From an uncultured Eubacteriales bacterium (lineage in GTDB: Bacteria > Bacillota > Clostridia > Christensenellales > CAG-138): a stretch of DNA of 64,000 bases. Made by a program: the position numbers and the translations under genes. The notes under the pieces were generated by a model. That model was not told the origin of the DNA. It saw only the letters and a program-made list of their open reading frames with translations, and ran no database searches. The stretch covers positions 52,950 to 116,949 of the forward strand of contig CACXMS010000003.1 of the NCBI GenBank assembly GCA_902768795.1, in the 5' to 3' direction. Positions 18,207-25,175 of the stretch are shown piece after piece (position 1 is the first letter of the stretch; each line of letters opens with the position of its first letter).

Positions 18207-18295
18207 GGAGAGATGTCCGAGAGGTCGATGGTGCAGCACTCGAAATGCTGTGTCCCCTAAAGGGACCCTGGGTTCGAATCCCAGTCTCTCCGCCA
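18207..18295 (+). tRNA. tRNA-Ser(CGA), CCA encoded
   Basis: The acceptor stem GGAGAGA pairs with TCTCTCC. The anticodon stem CAGCA/TGCTG encloses loop CTCGAAA with anticodon CGA at 18241-18243, reading UCG. A long variable arm (GTCCCCTAAAGGGAC), as expected for serine tRNA, precedes the T arm CTGGG-TTCGAAT-CCCAG. The discriminator is G at 18292 and CCA is encoded at 18293-18295. A terminator follows ten bases later. Confidence 0.96.
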
Positions 18296-18304
18296 TGAAA
18301 GAAG

Positions 18305-18338
18305 CCTCTTTTGTCTACCATGGCAAAAGAGGTTTTTT
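18305..18338 (+). terminator. Terminator of tRNA-Ser
   Basis: Perfect nine-base stem CCTCTTTTG (18305-18313) / CAAAAGAGG (18324-18332) followed by six T. The loop begins TCTACC, a feature shared with two further palindromes at 19218-19257 and 19637-19673. Confidence 0.85.
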
Positions 18339-18396
18339 ATGTTGGCAGAAATATGGTATAGTTATCCTTATCAAACGAAAGAAACGGAGGCAGGCC

Positions 18397-19128
18397 ATGA
18401 TACTTTTTCTTACAGGCAATACTTTCACAGACAGACCGGGGTGCGACGACAAATCCGAAATGATCCCCGACAACCGTTTGATCGACGAATTGCGCAGTGT
18501 TTTTCCCGCTCCATGCCGTGCGCTTTACTTCAGCGACGGTCCCGACGACTTTGAGTTTAACGATTATATTACCGACGATACCAGAGATGGCTTTGAGTAT
18601 TCGGGATTTCAATTCGAGAGCTTTATCTGTGTGGACGGCAGGAACGCTTCTCAGGCAGAGGAGCTGATCCGGCAGGCGAATTTCATCATTCTCGGTGGTG
18701 GGCACACGCCGTCGCAGAATTGTTTTTTCAAAGATATGGGGCTTGCTGATCTGTTGAAGTCCTATGACGGCGTCATTTGGGCGATCAGCGCCGGAAGCAT
18801 GAACTGCGCCGAAACCGTTTATGCCGCGCCCGAGGAGGATGGCGAGGCACTCGATCCCGATTATAAGAGATTTTTGACCGGTCTTGGTTTCACAAAGACT
18901 ACGATCCTGCCCCATTATAATTATTGGAAAGACAAAACGCTGGATGGCCTCAACTATATCAACGAGATAATACTGCCTGACAGTATAGGAAGGACTTTCT
19001 ATTACATTGCGGACGGCAGTTACATACTGGTAAAAGACGGTATGGAGGAACTGCGGGGGGAAGCGTACATCGTACGCAACGGTACGATCAAACAGATCTC
19101 GGCTAACGGTGATACCGTTTTGCTGTAA
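18397..19128 (+). CDS. Peptidase E-like protein (S51 / type 1 glutamine amidotransferase-like)
   Basis: The 243-aa product resembles dipeptidase E and related S51 family proteins: GGGHTPSQN near residue 105 and the nucleophile elbow ISAGSMN near residue 130, with Ser in place of the Cys of true amidotransferases. A His or Asp partner is not assignable by eye. It is cytoplasmic. ATG 18397 is preceded by GGAGG. It sits directly after a tRNA terminator and before a hairpin repeat region, with a less GC-rich codon choice than housekeeping neighbours, so it may be an acquired gene. Its substrate is unknown. Confidence 0.78.
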   Translation: MILFLTGNTFTDRPGCDDKSEMIPDNRLIDELRSVFPAPCRALYFSDGPDDFEFNDYITDDTRDGFEYSGFQFESFICVDGRNASQAEELIRQANFIILGGGHTPSQNCFFKDMGLADLLKSYDGVIWAISAGSMNCAETVYAAPEEDGEALDPDYKRFLTGLGFTKTTILPHYNYWKDKTLDGLNYINEIILPDSIGRTFYYIADGSYILVKDGMEELRGEAYIVRNGTIKQISANGDTVLL

Positions 19129-19217
19129 AACAGCTCCTGTTCGTCAAACTGTCCGCAGGAATGTGTTTTACGAGCTCTTTCTATGCCTTGGTGTTCTTTT
19201 GCGCGGTCTTACACAGC

Positions 19218-19257
19218 AAAAACGCTCCTTTTGTCTACCGGACAAAGGAGCGTTTTT
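19218..19257. terminator. Bidirectional terminator-like palindrome after the peptidase E-like gene
   Basis: Arms 19218-19235 and 19241-19257 pair from AAAAACGCTCC to GGAGCGTTTTT with one bulge; the loop contains TACC. A-tract and T-tract flank it, so it could stop transcription from both sides. It shares CTTTTGTCTACC with the tRNA-Ser terminator. Confidence 0.65.
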
Positions 19258-19440
19258 GAATGATGTTTGCCCTGCCGGGCAAATGATGCTGCCTTCGGCA
19301 AGGATGTCGCTGCGCTGATGATGTGTCCTGCGGGACATGAAGGGCAAACATTGCATCATTGCGGCACGAAGTGACGCGACATCATTTCGAAGCGCAGCGA
19401 AGATACAGCATTGCGACCATCGGGAGCAGCATCATTATTC
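19250..19440. repeat. Nested-hairpin repeat, copy A
   Basis: A noncoding block made of stacked palindromes. Local hairpins are TTTGCCC/GGGCAAA (19266-19283), TGCC/GGCA (19290-19300) and TGTCC/GGACA (19324-19337). Longer-range perfect pairs are ATGTTTGCCCT (19263-19273) with AGGGCAAACAT (19341-19351), AATGATGT (19259-19266) with ACATCATT (19379-19386), and TCGCTGCGCT (19307-19316) with AGCGCAGCGA (19391-19400). It begins with the 17-mer GCGTTTTTGAATGATGT, which recurs at the start of copy B. No credible protein is encoded on either strand. Function unknown. Confidence 0.7.
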
Positions 19441-19469
19441 TTTCATCATAATAGGATAATCATCCGAAG

Positions 19470-19640
19470 GCGTTTTTGAATGATGTGTTCCGCTTGCGCG
19501 GAACGTGATGTATCCTTTGGATGTGAAGTGCGCTTTGCGCATGAAAAGCGGAACACATCATGCGCGGCGATCCGCATTCAGTTCGAAGCGAAGCGGAGAA
19601 ACAGCATCAGCCGCCGAAGGCGGCGGCATCATGGAAGTCC
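19470..19640. repeat. Nested-hairpin repeat, copy B
   Basis: It starts with the same 17-mer as copy A (19470-19486). Local hairpins are GTTCCGC/GCGGAAC (19487-19504), ATCC/GGAT (19512-19522), TGCGC/GCGCA (19529-19541) and GCCGCC/GGCGGC (19610-19624). The outer pair TGATGTGTTCCGC (19481-19493) with GCGGAACACATCA (19548-19560) is a perfect 13 bp. A 26-base tract (19582-19607) matches copy A (19386-19411) at 23 positions. Stem sequences differ from copy A while pairing is kept, as expected for a structure-conserved element. Confidence 0.7.
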
Positions 19641-19672
19641 GCTTTTGTCTGCCGGAGCAAGAGAGGTTTTTG

Positions 19673-19701
19673 TTGTTATCACCGGCGGGATATGATATAA
19701 T
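19673..19701 (+). promoter_or_regulatory. Probable promoter of the DUF1905 gene
   Basis: TTGTTA (19673-19678), 17-bp spacer, consensus TATAAT (19696-19701), just beyond the repeat region. Confidence 0.55.
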
Positions 19702-19738
19702 CATTCCGACAAATCGAGATATAAAGAGGGTATCTGAA

Positions 19739-20026
19739 TTGGAAAATGAAAAAACATATCGTTTTTCCGCGCAGTTATGTGTTGATCCGAAAAGCGGCGG
19801 GGCTTATATCGTTTTTCCTTTCGATATCCGAAAAGCGTTTGGAAAGGGACGAGTAAAAGTCCACGCAACATTTGACGGGGTGCCGTACGACGGCAGTATA
19901 GTCAATATGGGCGTTAAAGACGAGAACGGGAATATTTGCTACGTGATTGACGTTTTGAAATCCATAAGAAAACAACTCGGTAAATCAAACGGCGATATTC
20001 TTGAAGTACAGATTTGGGAGAGATAA
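19739..20026 (+). CDS. DUF1905 domain protein
   Basis: Small 95-aa protein, a single DUF1905 domain: YRFSAQL, GGAYIVFPFDIRKAFGKGRVKVHATFDGVPYDGS and KSIRKQLGK...VQIWER are its recognisable blocks. I choose the TTG at 19739 (read as MENEKTYRF) because AAAGAGGG ends eight bases upstream and the domain begins at once; no in-frame ATG fits. The domain has a small beta-barrel fold of unknown function, often found alone or with YdeI-like domains. It follows the hairpin repeats with its own promoter, in the accessory stretch after tRNA-Ser. Confidence 0.78.
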   Translation: MENEKTYRFSAQLCVDPKSGGAYIVFPFDIRKAFGKGRVKVHATFDGVPYDGSIVNMGVKDENGNICYVIDVLKSIRKQLGKSNGDILEVQIWER

Positions 20027-20195
20027 TTGTCACACAGGGAAATGCCAAAACAGGTTCGACGATTCAGACACCGCCCCGTCTCTTGAGGAGCGCTTCGGCG
20101 CAAACAGCTCTTTTTTCCTGACAGCCGGAACTGCTTATATATGTCTGATACAGCAAAACCTTTTTCTGCCGAGACCGGAGTTTACGGAGGTATCG

Positions 20196-20642
20196 ATGGT
20201 AGAACTGAAAGCAATCACAGAGGAAAACTTTCTTGACGCATTTCATCTCTGTCTTGCGCCCGGACAGGAGGATTTCGTTTCTCACCCCATACGGAGTCTT
20301 GCACAGGCCTATGTTTACAGAGATCAATGTCAGCCGTTTGGAATCTATGCCGATGGGAAAATGGTCGGATATGTCATGGTGATCTATGACTACGACATCC
20401 CCGAGTATGACATCTGGCACATGATGATCGACCGGGCGGAGCAGGGACGCGGGTTCGGCAGCGAAGCTTTGAACCGCGTGATGGAGTATATCCGAACAAA
20501 GCCCTTCGGCGATTCGGACAGGGTTGCCCTGACCTGCGGCAAAAACAATCCCGTCGCCAGAAAGCTGTATGAAAGCAAGGGCTTTTCCCCCACCGGGAGC
20601 AGCACCGATGACGAGATAGAACTGGCGATGACGGTTCGGTAG
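20196..20642 (+). CDS. GNAT family N-acetyltransferase, spermidine/spermine acetyltransferase-like
   Basis: The 148-aa product shows a GNAT fold: MVELKAITEENFLDAFHL, then GYVMVIYD, the acetyl-CoA loop EQGRGFGSEAL (a Q/RxxGxG/A form) and GKNNPVARKLYESKGF near the C-terminus. The pattern resembles PaiA/BltD-type polyamine acetyltransferases, but the substrate is not provable. ATG 20196 follows TTTACGGAGG. It is cytoplasmic and stands between the DUF1905 and nucleoside phosphorylase genes, apparently with separate promoters, typical of an accessory gene row. Confidence 0.8.
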   Translation: MVELKAITEENFLDAFHLCLAPGQEDFVSHPIRSLAQAYVYRDQCQPFGIYADGKMVGYVMVIYDYDIPEYDIWHMMIDRAEQGRGFGSEALNRVMEYIRTKPFGDSDRVALTCGKNNPVARKLYESKGFSPTGSSTDDEIELAMTVR

Positions 20643-20733
20643 CCAAATCCGGCTCGCCGGAAATGTCCCTTTGCGAGCAGCTTCTCTTTCGGCGGCACGG
20701 AAACCTTTTGCCCTCCGGGACAAAAAGATTCTT

Positions 20734-20762
20734 ATTGAAAGGGACGACGGAATGTGATAGAA
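20734..20762 (+). promoter_or_regulatory. Probable promoter of the nucleoside phosphorylase gene
   Basis: TTGAAA (20734-20739), 17-bp spacer, TAGAAT (20757-20762); start codon at 20825 with an AGAAAGGTG ahead of it. Confidence 0.55.
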
Positions 20763-20824
20763 TCGTCCCATAGAACCGTTTCACACGGCGCTGCGACGAG
20801 CCGAACAGAAAGGTGATCCATTCC

Positions 20825-21589
20825 ATGATAACAAACGCATACGATACTCTGTCTCCTGCCAAAATCAATCCGCACATCAACGAAAACGCTCCCGCGGCGG
20901 AGGCCGTGATCTTTACTTTTTCACACGTCATCGAACAATACGTGGTTGAAAACTATGCCTGCGAAACCGTCGGAGAATTGCGGATGGCGCACGGCTCGAC
21001 GCCGGTTTACCGCATCGATTACAACGGCAAAAAATACGGGTTTTCCAAGACCTGGGTCGGTGCGCCCGCCTGCGCGGCAACGGTGGAGGAAATCCGGGAA
21101 ATCCTGAACACCCGAAAGATCATCCATTTCGGCGGCGCGGGCTGTCTGAACAAGGAAATCGCCCGGGGAAAGGTTATGATCCCGACCGAGGCGTACCGGG
21201 ACGAAGGCACTTCGTATCATTACGCGCCGGCCTCCGACTATATCCGAATCAAAAACGCGCCCGTTGTGGAAGCGTTCATGAAAGAGAACGGCATCCCGTA
21301 TGTCCTGGGAAAAACCTGGACGACGGATGCATACTATCGGGAAACGGTCAATCACTTTGAAAAACATAAAAAAGACGGCTGTATTTCCGTGGAGATGGAA
21401 GGTTCCGCCGTTCAGGCGGTTTGCGACTTCAGAGGGCTTGAAGTCTATATGTTCTTCACCGGCGGCGATCTACTGGACGCGCCGGAATGGACAATGCGAA
21501 AAGAAAAGGATCAGATCCGACACACCCAGCATGACGCCGGACATTTTGAAATCGCTCTTGCGCTTGCGGCGTATGCGGCAAGCTGGTAA
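20825..21589 (+). CDS. Nucleoside phosphorylase (uridine/purine nucleoside phosphorylase superfamily)
   Basis: Phosphorolysis of a nucleoside to base plus ribose-1-phosphate. The 254-aa product carries the PNP/UDP family blocks: IHFGGAGCLNKEIARGKVMIPTEAYRDEGTSYHY, and CISVEMEGSAVQAVCDFRG, in which the MEGSA motif binds ribose. ATG 20825 (MITNAYD) is preferred to a GTG at 20813 that is part of the Shine-Dalgarno. It is monocistronic by appearance, with its own promoter. It may feed base salvage with hpt, but that is inference. Confidence 0.85.
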   Translation: MITNAYDTLSPAKINPHINENAPAAEAVIFTFSHVIEQYVVENYACETVGELRMAHGSTPVYRIDYNGKKYGFSKTWVGAPACAATVEEIREILNTRKIIHFGGAGCLNKEIARGKVMIPTEAYRDEGTSYHYAPASDYIRIKNAPVVEAFMKENGIPYVLGKTWTTDAYYRETVNHFEKHKKDGCISVEMEGSAVQAVCDFRGLEVYMFFTGGDLLDAPEWTMRKEKDQIRHTQHDAGHFEIALALAAYAASW

Positions 21590-21697
21590 CACAAGCCGGA
21601 TGAAGCGCCGGAATCTCTCTCATGCCAGCGAAGGCAGCGGCGGTCTGTCGTTTCTCTTTTCGGTTTGACGCAATACCGTTCGAAAAAAGGAGACAAT

Positions 21698-22204
21698 ATG
21701 CAGCAGGATATGACCGTTCCGTGCGGAAACGGACTGATCAATCTCCGCGTCGGCGCAATCATTCAAAAAGACGGCCGGATCCTGATGGTCGGCAACCGGA
21801 ACCGGCCGGATTATCTGTACTCGGTCGGCGGACGGATCCGGTTCGGGGAAACCGCCGAGGAAGCCGTGGTCCGGGAAGTTTGGGAGGAAACGGGCGTTTC
21901 CATGGAGATCGACCGGCTCGGGTTCGTACACGAGAATTATTTTTACGGCGATGCGCCGTCCAATTTCGGAAAACCGATCTATGAAATTGCATTCTTCTTT
22001 TTCATGAAAGTTCCGGAAGAATTTTCCCCGCAAAGCCCGAGCTTTTTCGAGGACGATCAGGAGGAATTCCTGCGTTGGGTCGCGCCGGACGATCCGATCC
22101 GGTGCTATCCCGCGTTCTTTTGCACCGAGCTGCAGCGTCCGCAGGCGGGCGTCCGGTTTTTCCAAACGGACGAGCGCAATCTGTCCGACAGACAAGGAGA
22201 ATAA
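21698..22204 (+). CDS. Nudix hydrolase
   Basis: The 168-aa product carries a complete Nudix box running from GGRIRFGE through REVWEETG at about residues 47-68, with the metal-binding REVWEE core intact. Nudix enzymes hydrolyse nucleoside diphosphate derivatives; the exact substrate cannot be read from the motif. ATG 21698 follows AAAAAAGGAGACAAT. It is followed three bases later by msrC and then msrA, so the three probably form an operon. An oxidised-nucleotide clean-up role would fit that context. Confidence 0.85.
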   Translation: MQQDMTVPCGNGLINLRVGAIIQKDGRILMVGNRNRPDYLYSVGGRIRFGETAEEAVVREVWEETGVSMEIDRLGFVHENYFYGDAPSNFGKPIYEIAFFFFMKVPEEFSPQSPSFFEDDQEEFLRWVAPDDPIRCYPAFFCTELQRPQAGVRFFQTDERNLSDRQGE

Positions 22205-22206
22205 TC

Positions 22207-22668
22207 ATGGATTACGAATCGCTTTGCGCGCAGCTGCAGTCGCTTGCCGAGGCCGAACCGCACTATGTTCCGCTGCTTGCGAACGCCGCGGCGCTGCTTT
22301 ACGACACGCTTCCCGCGTTGAACTGGGCCGGTTTTTATCTGCTCCGGAACGGACGGCTCGTTCTCGGTCCGTTCTGCGGAAAGGTTGCCTGCATTCATAT
22401 CCTGCCGGGCAAAGGCGTTTGCGGGATCGCAGCGCAGCGCGGGCAGACGGTCGTCGTGCCAAACGTGCATCAGTTTCCCGGCCATATCGCCTGCGACAGC
22501 GCCTCCAACGCGGAAATCGTGGTGCCGATCCGCTGCGGCGATGCGGTCATCGGCGTGCTCGATCTGGACAGCCCCGTTTTCGATCGGTTCACGGATGCGG
22601 ACCGGGCAGGTCTGGAAGCATTTGCAAAGGTGATAGAGGCCAATGCGGATTTCGGAGAAATGCTATGA
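22207..22668 (+). CDS. msrC: Free methionine-(R)-sulfoxide reductase (GAF-domain fRMsr)
   Basis: Reduces free L-methionine-R-sulfoxide. The 153-aa protein is a single GAF domain containing the three family cysteines in VACIHILPGKGVCG and GHIACDSASNAEIVVP. These match the E. coli YebR/MsrC pattern, and the length is normal. ATG 22207 follows AAGGAGAATAATC. Its stop overlaps the msrA start (ATGA), so the two reductases with opposite stereospecificity are translationally coupled. Electrons would come from thioredoxin. Confidence 0.92.
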   Translation: MDYESLCAQLQSLAEAEPHYVPLLANAAALLYDTLPALNWAGFYLLRNGRLVLGPFCGKVACIHILPGKGVCGIAAQRGQTVVVPNVHQFPGHIACDSASNAEIVVPIRCGDAVIGVLDLDSPVFDRFTDADRAGLEAFAKVIEANADFGEML

Positions 22669-23168
22669 GCGCGGCCTACTTTGCGGGCGGATGCTTTTGG
22701 TGCATCACCCCCGTCTTTCGGGAACAAAAGGGCGTGCTGTCCGTGACCGCGGGCTATGCGGGCGGAAACGAACCGAACCCGACGTATGAGGCCGTGAAGC
22801 ACGGCCTGACGCATCACCGGGAAACGATCCGCGTCGAGTACGATCCCGACCGGATCCCGTATTCCGCGCTGCTGGACCTGTATCTTTGGAGCGTCGATCC
22901 GTACGACGGCGGCGGTCAGTTTATCGATCGCGGCGCCTCCTATACGCTTGCAATTTACTGGACGGATCAGGCGCAATACCGGCAGGCGAAAGACGCCCTG
23001 AACGCGCTTTCAGACGCCGATCCACGGCCCGTCTGTATTGCTTTGGAACCGTTCCGATCGTTTTATCCCGCCGAAGAAGCGCACCAGAATTACGATCTGA
23101 AGCATCCCTCGGAATTTGCGCGGGAACTGGCGATCTCCGGCAGAAGTGACCGAAAAAAAGAGCGCTGA
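22665..23168 (+). CDS. msrA: Peptide-methionine (S)-S-oxide reductase MsrA
   Basis: Repairs methionine-S-sulfoxide in proteins. The 167-aa product has the catalytic GGCFWC near the N-terminus, GYAGGNEPNPTYEAV and a YHQN-like EAHQNYDLKHP near the C-terminus. It starts at ATG 22665 within the msrC stop. It is a stand-alone MsrA without a fused MsrB. A strong bidirectional terminator follows. Together with msrC and Nudix upstream it forms an oxidative damage repair group. Confidence 0.94.
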   Translation: MSAAYFAGGCFWCITPVFREQKGVLSVTAGYAGGNEPNPTYEAVKHGLTHHRETIRVEYDPDRIPYSALLDLYLWSVDPYDGGGQFIDRGASYTLAIYWTDQAQYRQAKDALNALSDADPRPVCIALEPFRSFYPAEEAHQNYDLKHPSEFARELAISGRSDRKKER

Positions 23169-23186
23169 ATACAAAGCGCTCTTTTG
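23154..23186. terminator. Bidirectional terminator between msrA and the flavodoxin gene
   Basis: AAAAGAGCGCT (23156-23165) pairs with AGCGCTCTTTT (23175-23185), with A-tract and T-tract on the two sides. It overlaps the msrA stop and ends 19 bases before the convergent flavodoxin stop. Confidence 0.8.
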
Positions 23187-23204
23187 ATTTCATCCGGAAT
23201 CCGG

Positions 23205-23618
23205 TTACGGCTGCTTCAGTACGGATTTTGCAAATGCTGCGGCGGCGGCGACGTCGGCTTCATTCGGACGGCCCTTGTTGGCAAATAAAAACTTGCCGAG
23301 GCAAACAAATTCCACTTCACAAAGCGGGATCTGCAGAGCGTCGAGCAGCGGCTTGAGTTTTGGATAGGTCGATTTCCCCGAAGCCGATGTGCCGAACAGC
23401 GCCACCTTTCCGATGCGATCCGCGTTTCGCTTCAGAAACGCGCCGACGGACGGTTCATAGGTGAACTTATAGAGAGAGCTTCCGAGAAACAGAAGCTCCA
23501 CGGGTTCGGTCAGATCCGTTCCGACCGTTTCGGGCCGTACCTCCGCCTCCTTTGCAATCGCATCCGCAATCTTTTCGGTGTTTCCGGACCGGGAATAATA
23601 TCGAACCGCTGTTTTCAT
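23205..23618 (-). CDS. Flavodoxin family protein
   Basis: Small FMN-binding electron carrier. The 137-aa product begins MKTAVRYYSRSGNTEKIADAI, where SRSGNT is the phosphate-binding loop of flavodoxins, followed by LFLGSSLYKFTYEPSV and LFGTSASGKSTYPKL. ATG 23618 is preceded by GGGAGG and fits the fold; a longer frame upstream is not needed. It is cytoplasmic and monocistronic. The electron donor and acceptor cannot be told from sequence; it converges with msrA across a shared terminator. Confidence 0.85.
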   Translation of the reverse strand: MKTAVRYYSRSGNTEKIADAIAKEAEVRPETVGTDLTEPVELLFLGSSLYKFTYEPSVGAFLKRNADRIGKVALFGTSASGKSTYPKLKPLLDALQIPLCEVEFVCLGKFLFANKGRPNEADVAAAAAFAKSVLKQP

Positions 23619-23760
23619 GTGAACCTCCCGTTTCGCCGCGTTCTTCATAGCGCCGTTTTTCTTCTATTGTAAACGGGTTCTTCCGGCGGCGCAAGCGCTT
23701 CGGGCAATCTTCACAGATTTGCTCCATTTCAGAATTCTCACCGTTGGTGAGAAACATACG

Positions 23761-24582
23761 TCACTTTCCCCGGCAAACGCCGTTTGCATCGACCTTGCGC
23801 TCTCCCTCGGGAAGCAGTTCCGGCACGGTGACGAACGTGTAGCCGTCGGCCTGCGCTTTTTCAATCAGCTTCGGCAGATACGTCTCGATGTGATATCCGT
23901 TGTTGTGCGACAGGATGATGCTGCCCGGCTTTATTTTGGAAAGCACCGTTTTCAGAATCGCTTCTTCCGAGCGGCCCTCCTTCCAGTCGATGCTGTCGGC
24001 GTCCCACTGAACGATCTCATACCCGAGACGGCGCACCGTATTGACGACAAGATCGTTGTACTCCCCGAACGGCGCCCGGAAAAGCGTCGTATGCGTTCCC
24101 GTCAGCGCGGCAACCGCCTCGTCCAGCTCGACGATCTCCTTTTCAATCTCCTGCTCCGTCAGCCGGTTCATGTGCGGGTGCGTCATGGAATGATTCCCGA
24201 TCACATGCCCGCGCGAAGCGATTGCCTGAACGGTATCCGGATACGCCTTGACCCATACGCCGCACAGGAAGAACGTCGCCCTGACGTTGTATTGATCCAG
24301 AATATCCAGGATCTTTTCGGTTTTGTCCGCGTCCCACGCCGCATCGATCGTCAGGGCGATCGCTTTGTCCTCACGGCTCACCGAGTAAACCGGTACCTCC
24401 TTTGCCGTGTAAGGGATCATCTGCAGCTCGTAGTTTTCGACGGTCGCCATGGTCGGTACGGACGACGGCGCCGCCTCCCCCTTGGTCAGCATCACGACGC
24501 CGATCACAATTCCCGCGATCAGCAGCACGCCGATGACGGCGCCTGCGATCACTTTCTTTTTCGATAAAACGATTACGTGCAT
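23761..24582 (-). CDS. Polysaccharide deacetylase, PdaB-like, membrane-anchored
   Basis: NodB-fold deacetylase, 273 aa. An N-terminal transmembrane segment at about residues 10-34 (KKVIAGAVIGVLLIAGIVIG) would place the catalytic domain outside. NodB motifs are LTIDAAWDADKTEKIL (DAAW in place of the usual DDG), HSMTHPHMNRL (metal His), FRAPFGEYN, and a late LSHNNGYH. This DAAW variant is typical of the spore-cortex PdaB group in Clostridia, matching a spore former, though the target glycan is inferred. AGGTG-type Shine-Dalgarno precedes ATG 24582. The stop lies 140 bp from the flavodoxin start. Confidence 0.85.
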   Translation of the reverse strand: MHVIVLSKKKVIAGAVIGVLLIAGIVIGVVMLTKGEAAPSSVPTMATVENYELQMIPYTAKEVPVYSVSREDKAIALTIDAAWDADKTEKILDILDQYNVRATFFLCGVWVKAYPDTVQAIASRGHVIGNHSMTHPHMNRLTEQEIEKEIVELDEAVAALTGTHTTLFRAPFGEYNDLVVNTVRRLGYEIVQWDADSIDWKEGRSEEAILKTVLSKIKPGSIILSHNNGYHIETYLPKLIEKAQADGYTFVTVPELLPEGERKVDANGVCRGK

Positions 24583-24674
24583 ACGTTTTCACCTCCGCGC
24601 TTTGCTTCAATTTATGCGGAGCACCGGACCGGTATGCAAAAAGCAAACGTTTTGTGAAACGGCCCGGGCAGGAT

Positions 24675-24703
24675 TGCACATTCGCGGAAAAGCTGTTATA
24701 ATA
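24675..24703 (+). promoter_or_regulatory. Promoter of the 65-aa small protein gene
   Basis: TTGCAC (24675-24680), 17-bp spacer, consensus TATAAT (24698-24703); followed by AAGGAGG before ATG 24729. Confidence 0.65.
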
Positions 24704-24728
24704 CAGAAAAAGCAAGGAGGAATTCTTT

Positions 24729-24926
24729 ATGGCAACCGTAGATGAACTTGTTCAGCAATATCAGACCGACCCCGCCCTGCAGGCCGAGGTGAAAGAAATC
24801 CTGGCGGACGGAAAGGTTACGATGCAGGAGTTTCTGACCTTCGCAAAGAAGCACAATGTCAACATTTCCTTGACCGATATTCCCAAATACATGGAGCAGG
24901 CAAAGCAGCTCGGCTTCATCAAATAA
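24729..24926 (+). CDS. Small 65-aa protein, possibly Nif11-leader-like
   Basis: A 65-aa acidic/helical protein with no signal peptide or membrane segment: MATVDELVQQYQTDPALQAE..., ending KQLGFIK. The TDPALQAEVKEI block followed by FAKKHNVNISLTDI faintly recalls Nif11-type domains (DPEL... then AKxxGxxITxxDL), but there is no GG cleavage site, no cysteine-rich core and no RiPP enzyme next to it. Expression signals are excellent: a consensus promoter, AAGGAGG and a terminator at 25001-25031, so the gene is very likely real and well expressed. Function unknown. Confidence 0.75.
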   Translation: MATVDELVQQYQTDPALQAEVKEILADGKVTMQEFLTFAKKHNVNISLTDIPKYMEQAKQLGFIK

Positions 24927-25175
24927 TCGATGCAGGACAAGGGGCTGTCGCAAAGGCGGCAGACCATTTTCGGCAGAATCAGAAACAGTATTCCGGTAAG
25001 AAAAAGGCGAAAGTTTTCGCCTTTTCTTTTGTCATTTGCCGATAATTAACCGGTTTTTCGCCCTCGGCGTAGCGTCAGTACATCCTTCGGGTAAAAAACC
25101 GGTTTCTGCCATCCTTATCAGCAGCCCCTTTCAATGTGTCAAAGAGTTTTGAAATAACCCCATTTAACCTGACGT
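24927..25175. other. 249-bp intergenic region holding a terminator
   Basis: Between the small protein gene and the convergent LCP gene. Apart from the hairpin at 25001-25031, it contains a nine-base inverted pair AAGGGGCTG (about 24938) and CAGCCCCTT (about 25121). I see no gene here. Confidence 0.5.
25001..25031 (+). terminator. Terminator after the small protein gene
   Basis: AAAAGGCGAAA (25002-25012) pairs with TTTTCGCCTTTT (25014-25025), followed by CTTTT. The A-tract on the left could also serve the convergent gene. Confidence 0.75.

Noticed and set aside
18207..18295. tRNA-derived attachment site duplication downstream of tRNA-Ser
   Set aside because: I found no second copy of the tRNA 3' end within the window and no integrase gene.
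19250..19640. CRISPR array
   Set aside because: Repeats are palindromic, unequal in length, only two copies, without regular spacers, and no cas gene is present.
19250..19640. Retron or group II intron RNA
   Set aside because: No reverse transcriptase gene is nearby and no intron domain V/VI hairpin or msr/msd layout could be made out.
24927..25175. Small ORFs near the 65-aa gene and under the LCP 3' end
   Set aside because: They lack Shine-Dalgarno sites and are antisense to, or read through, the terminator region.
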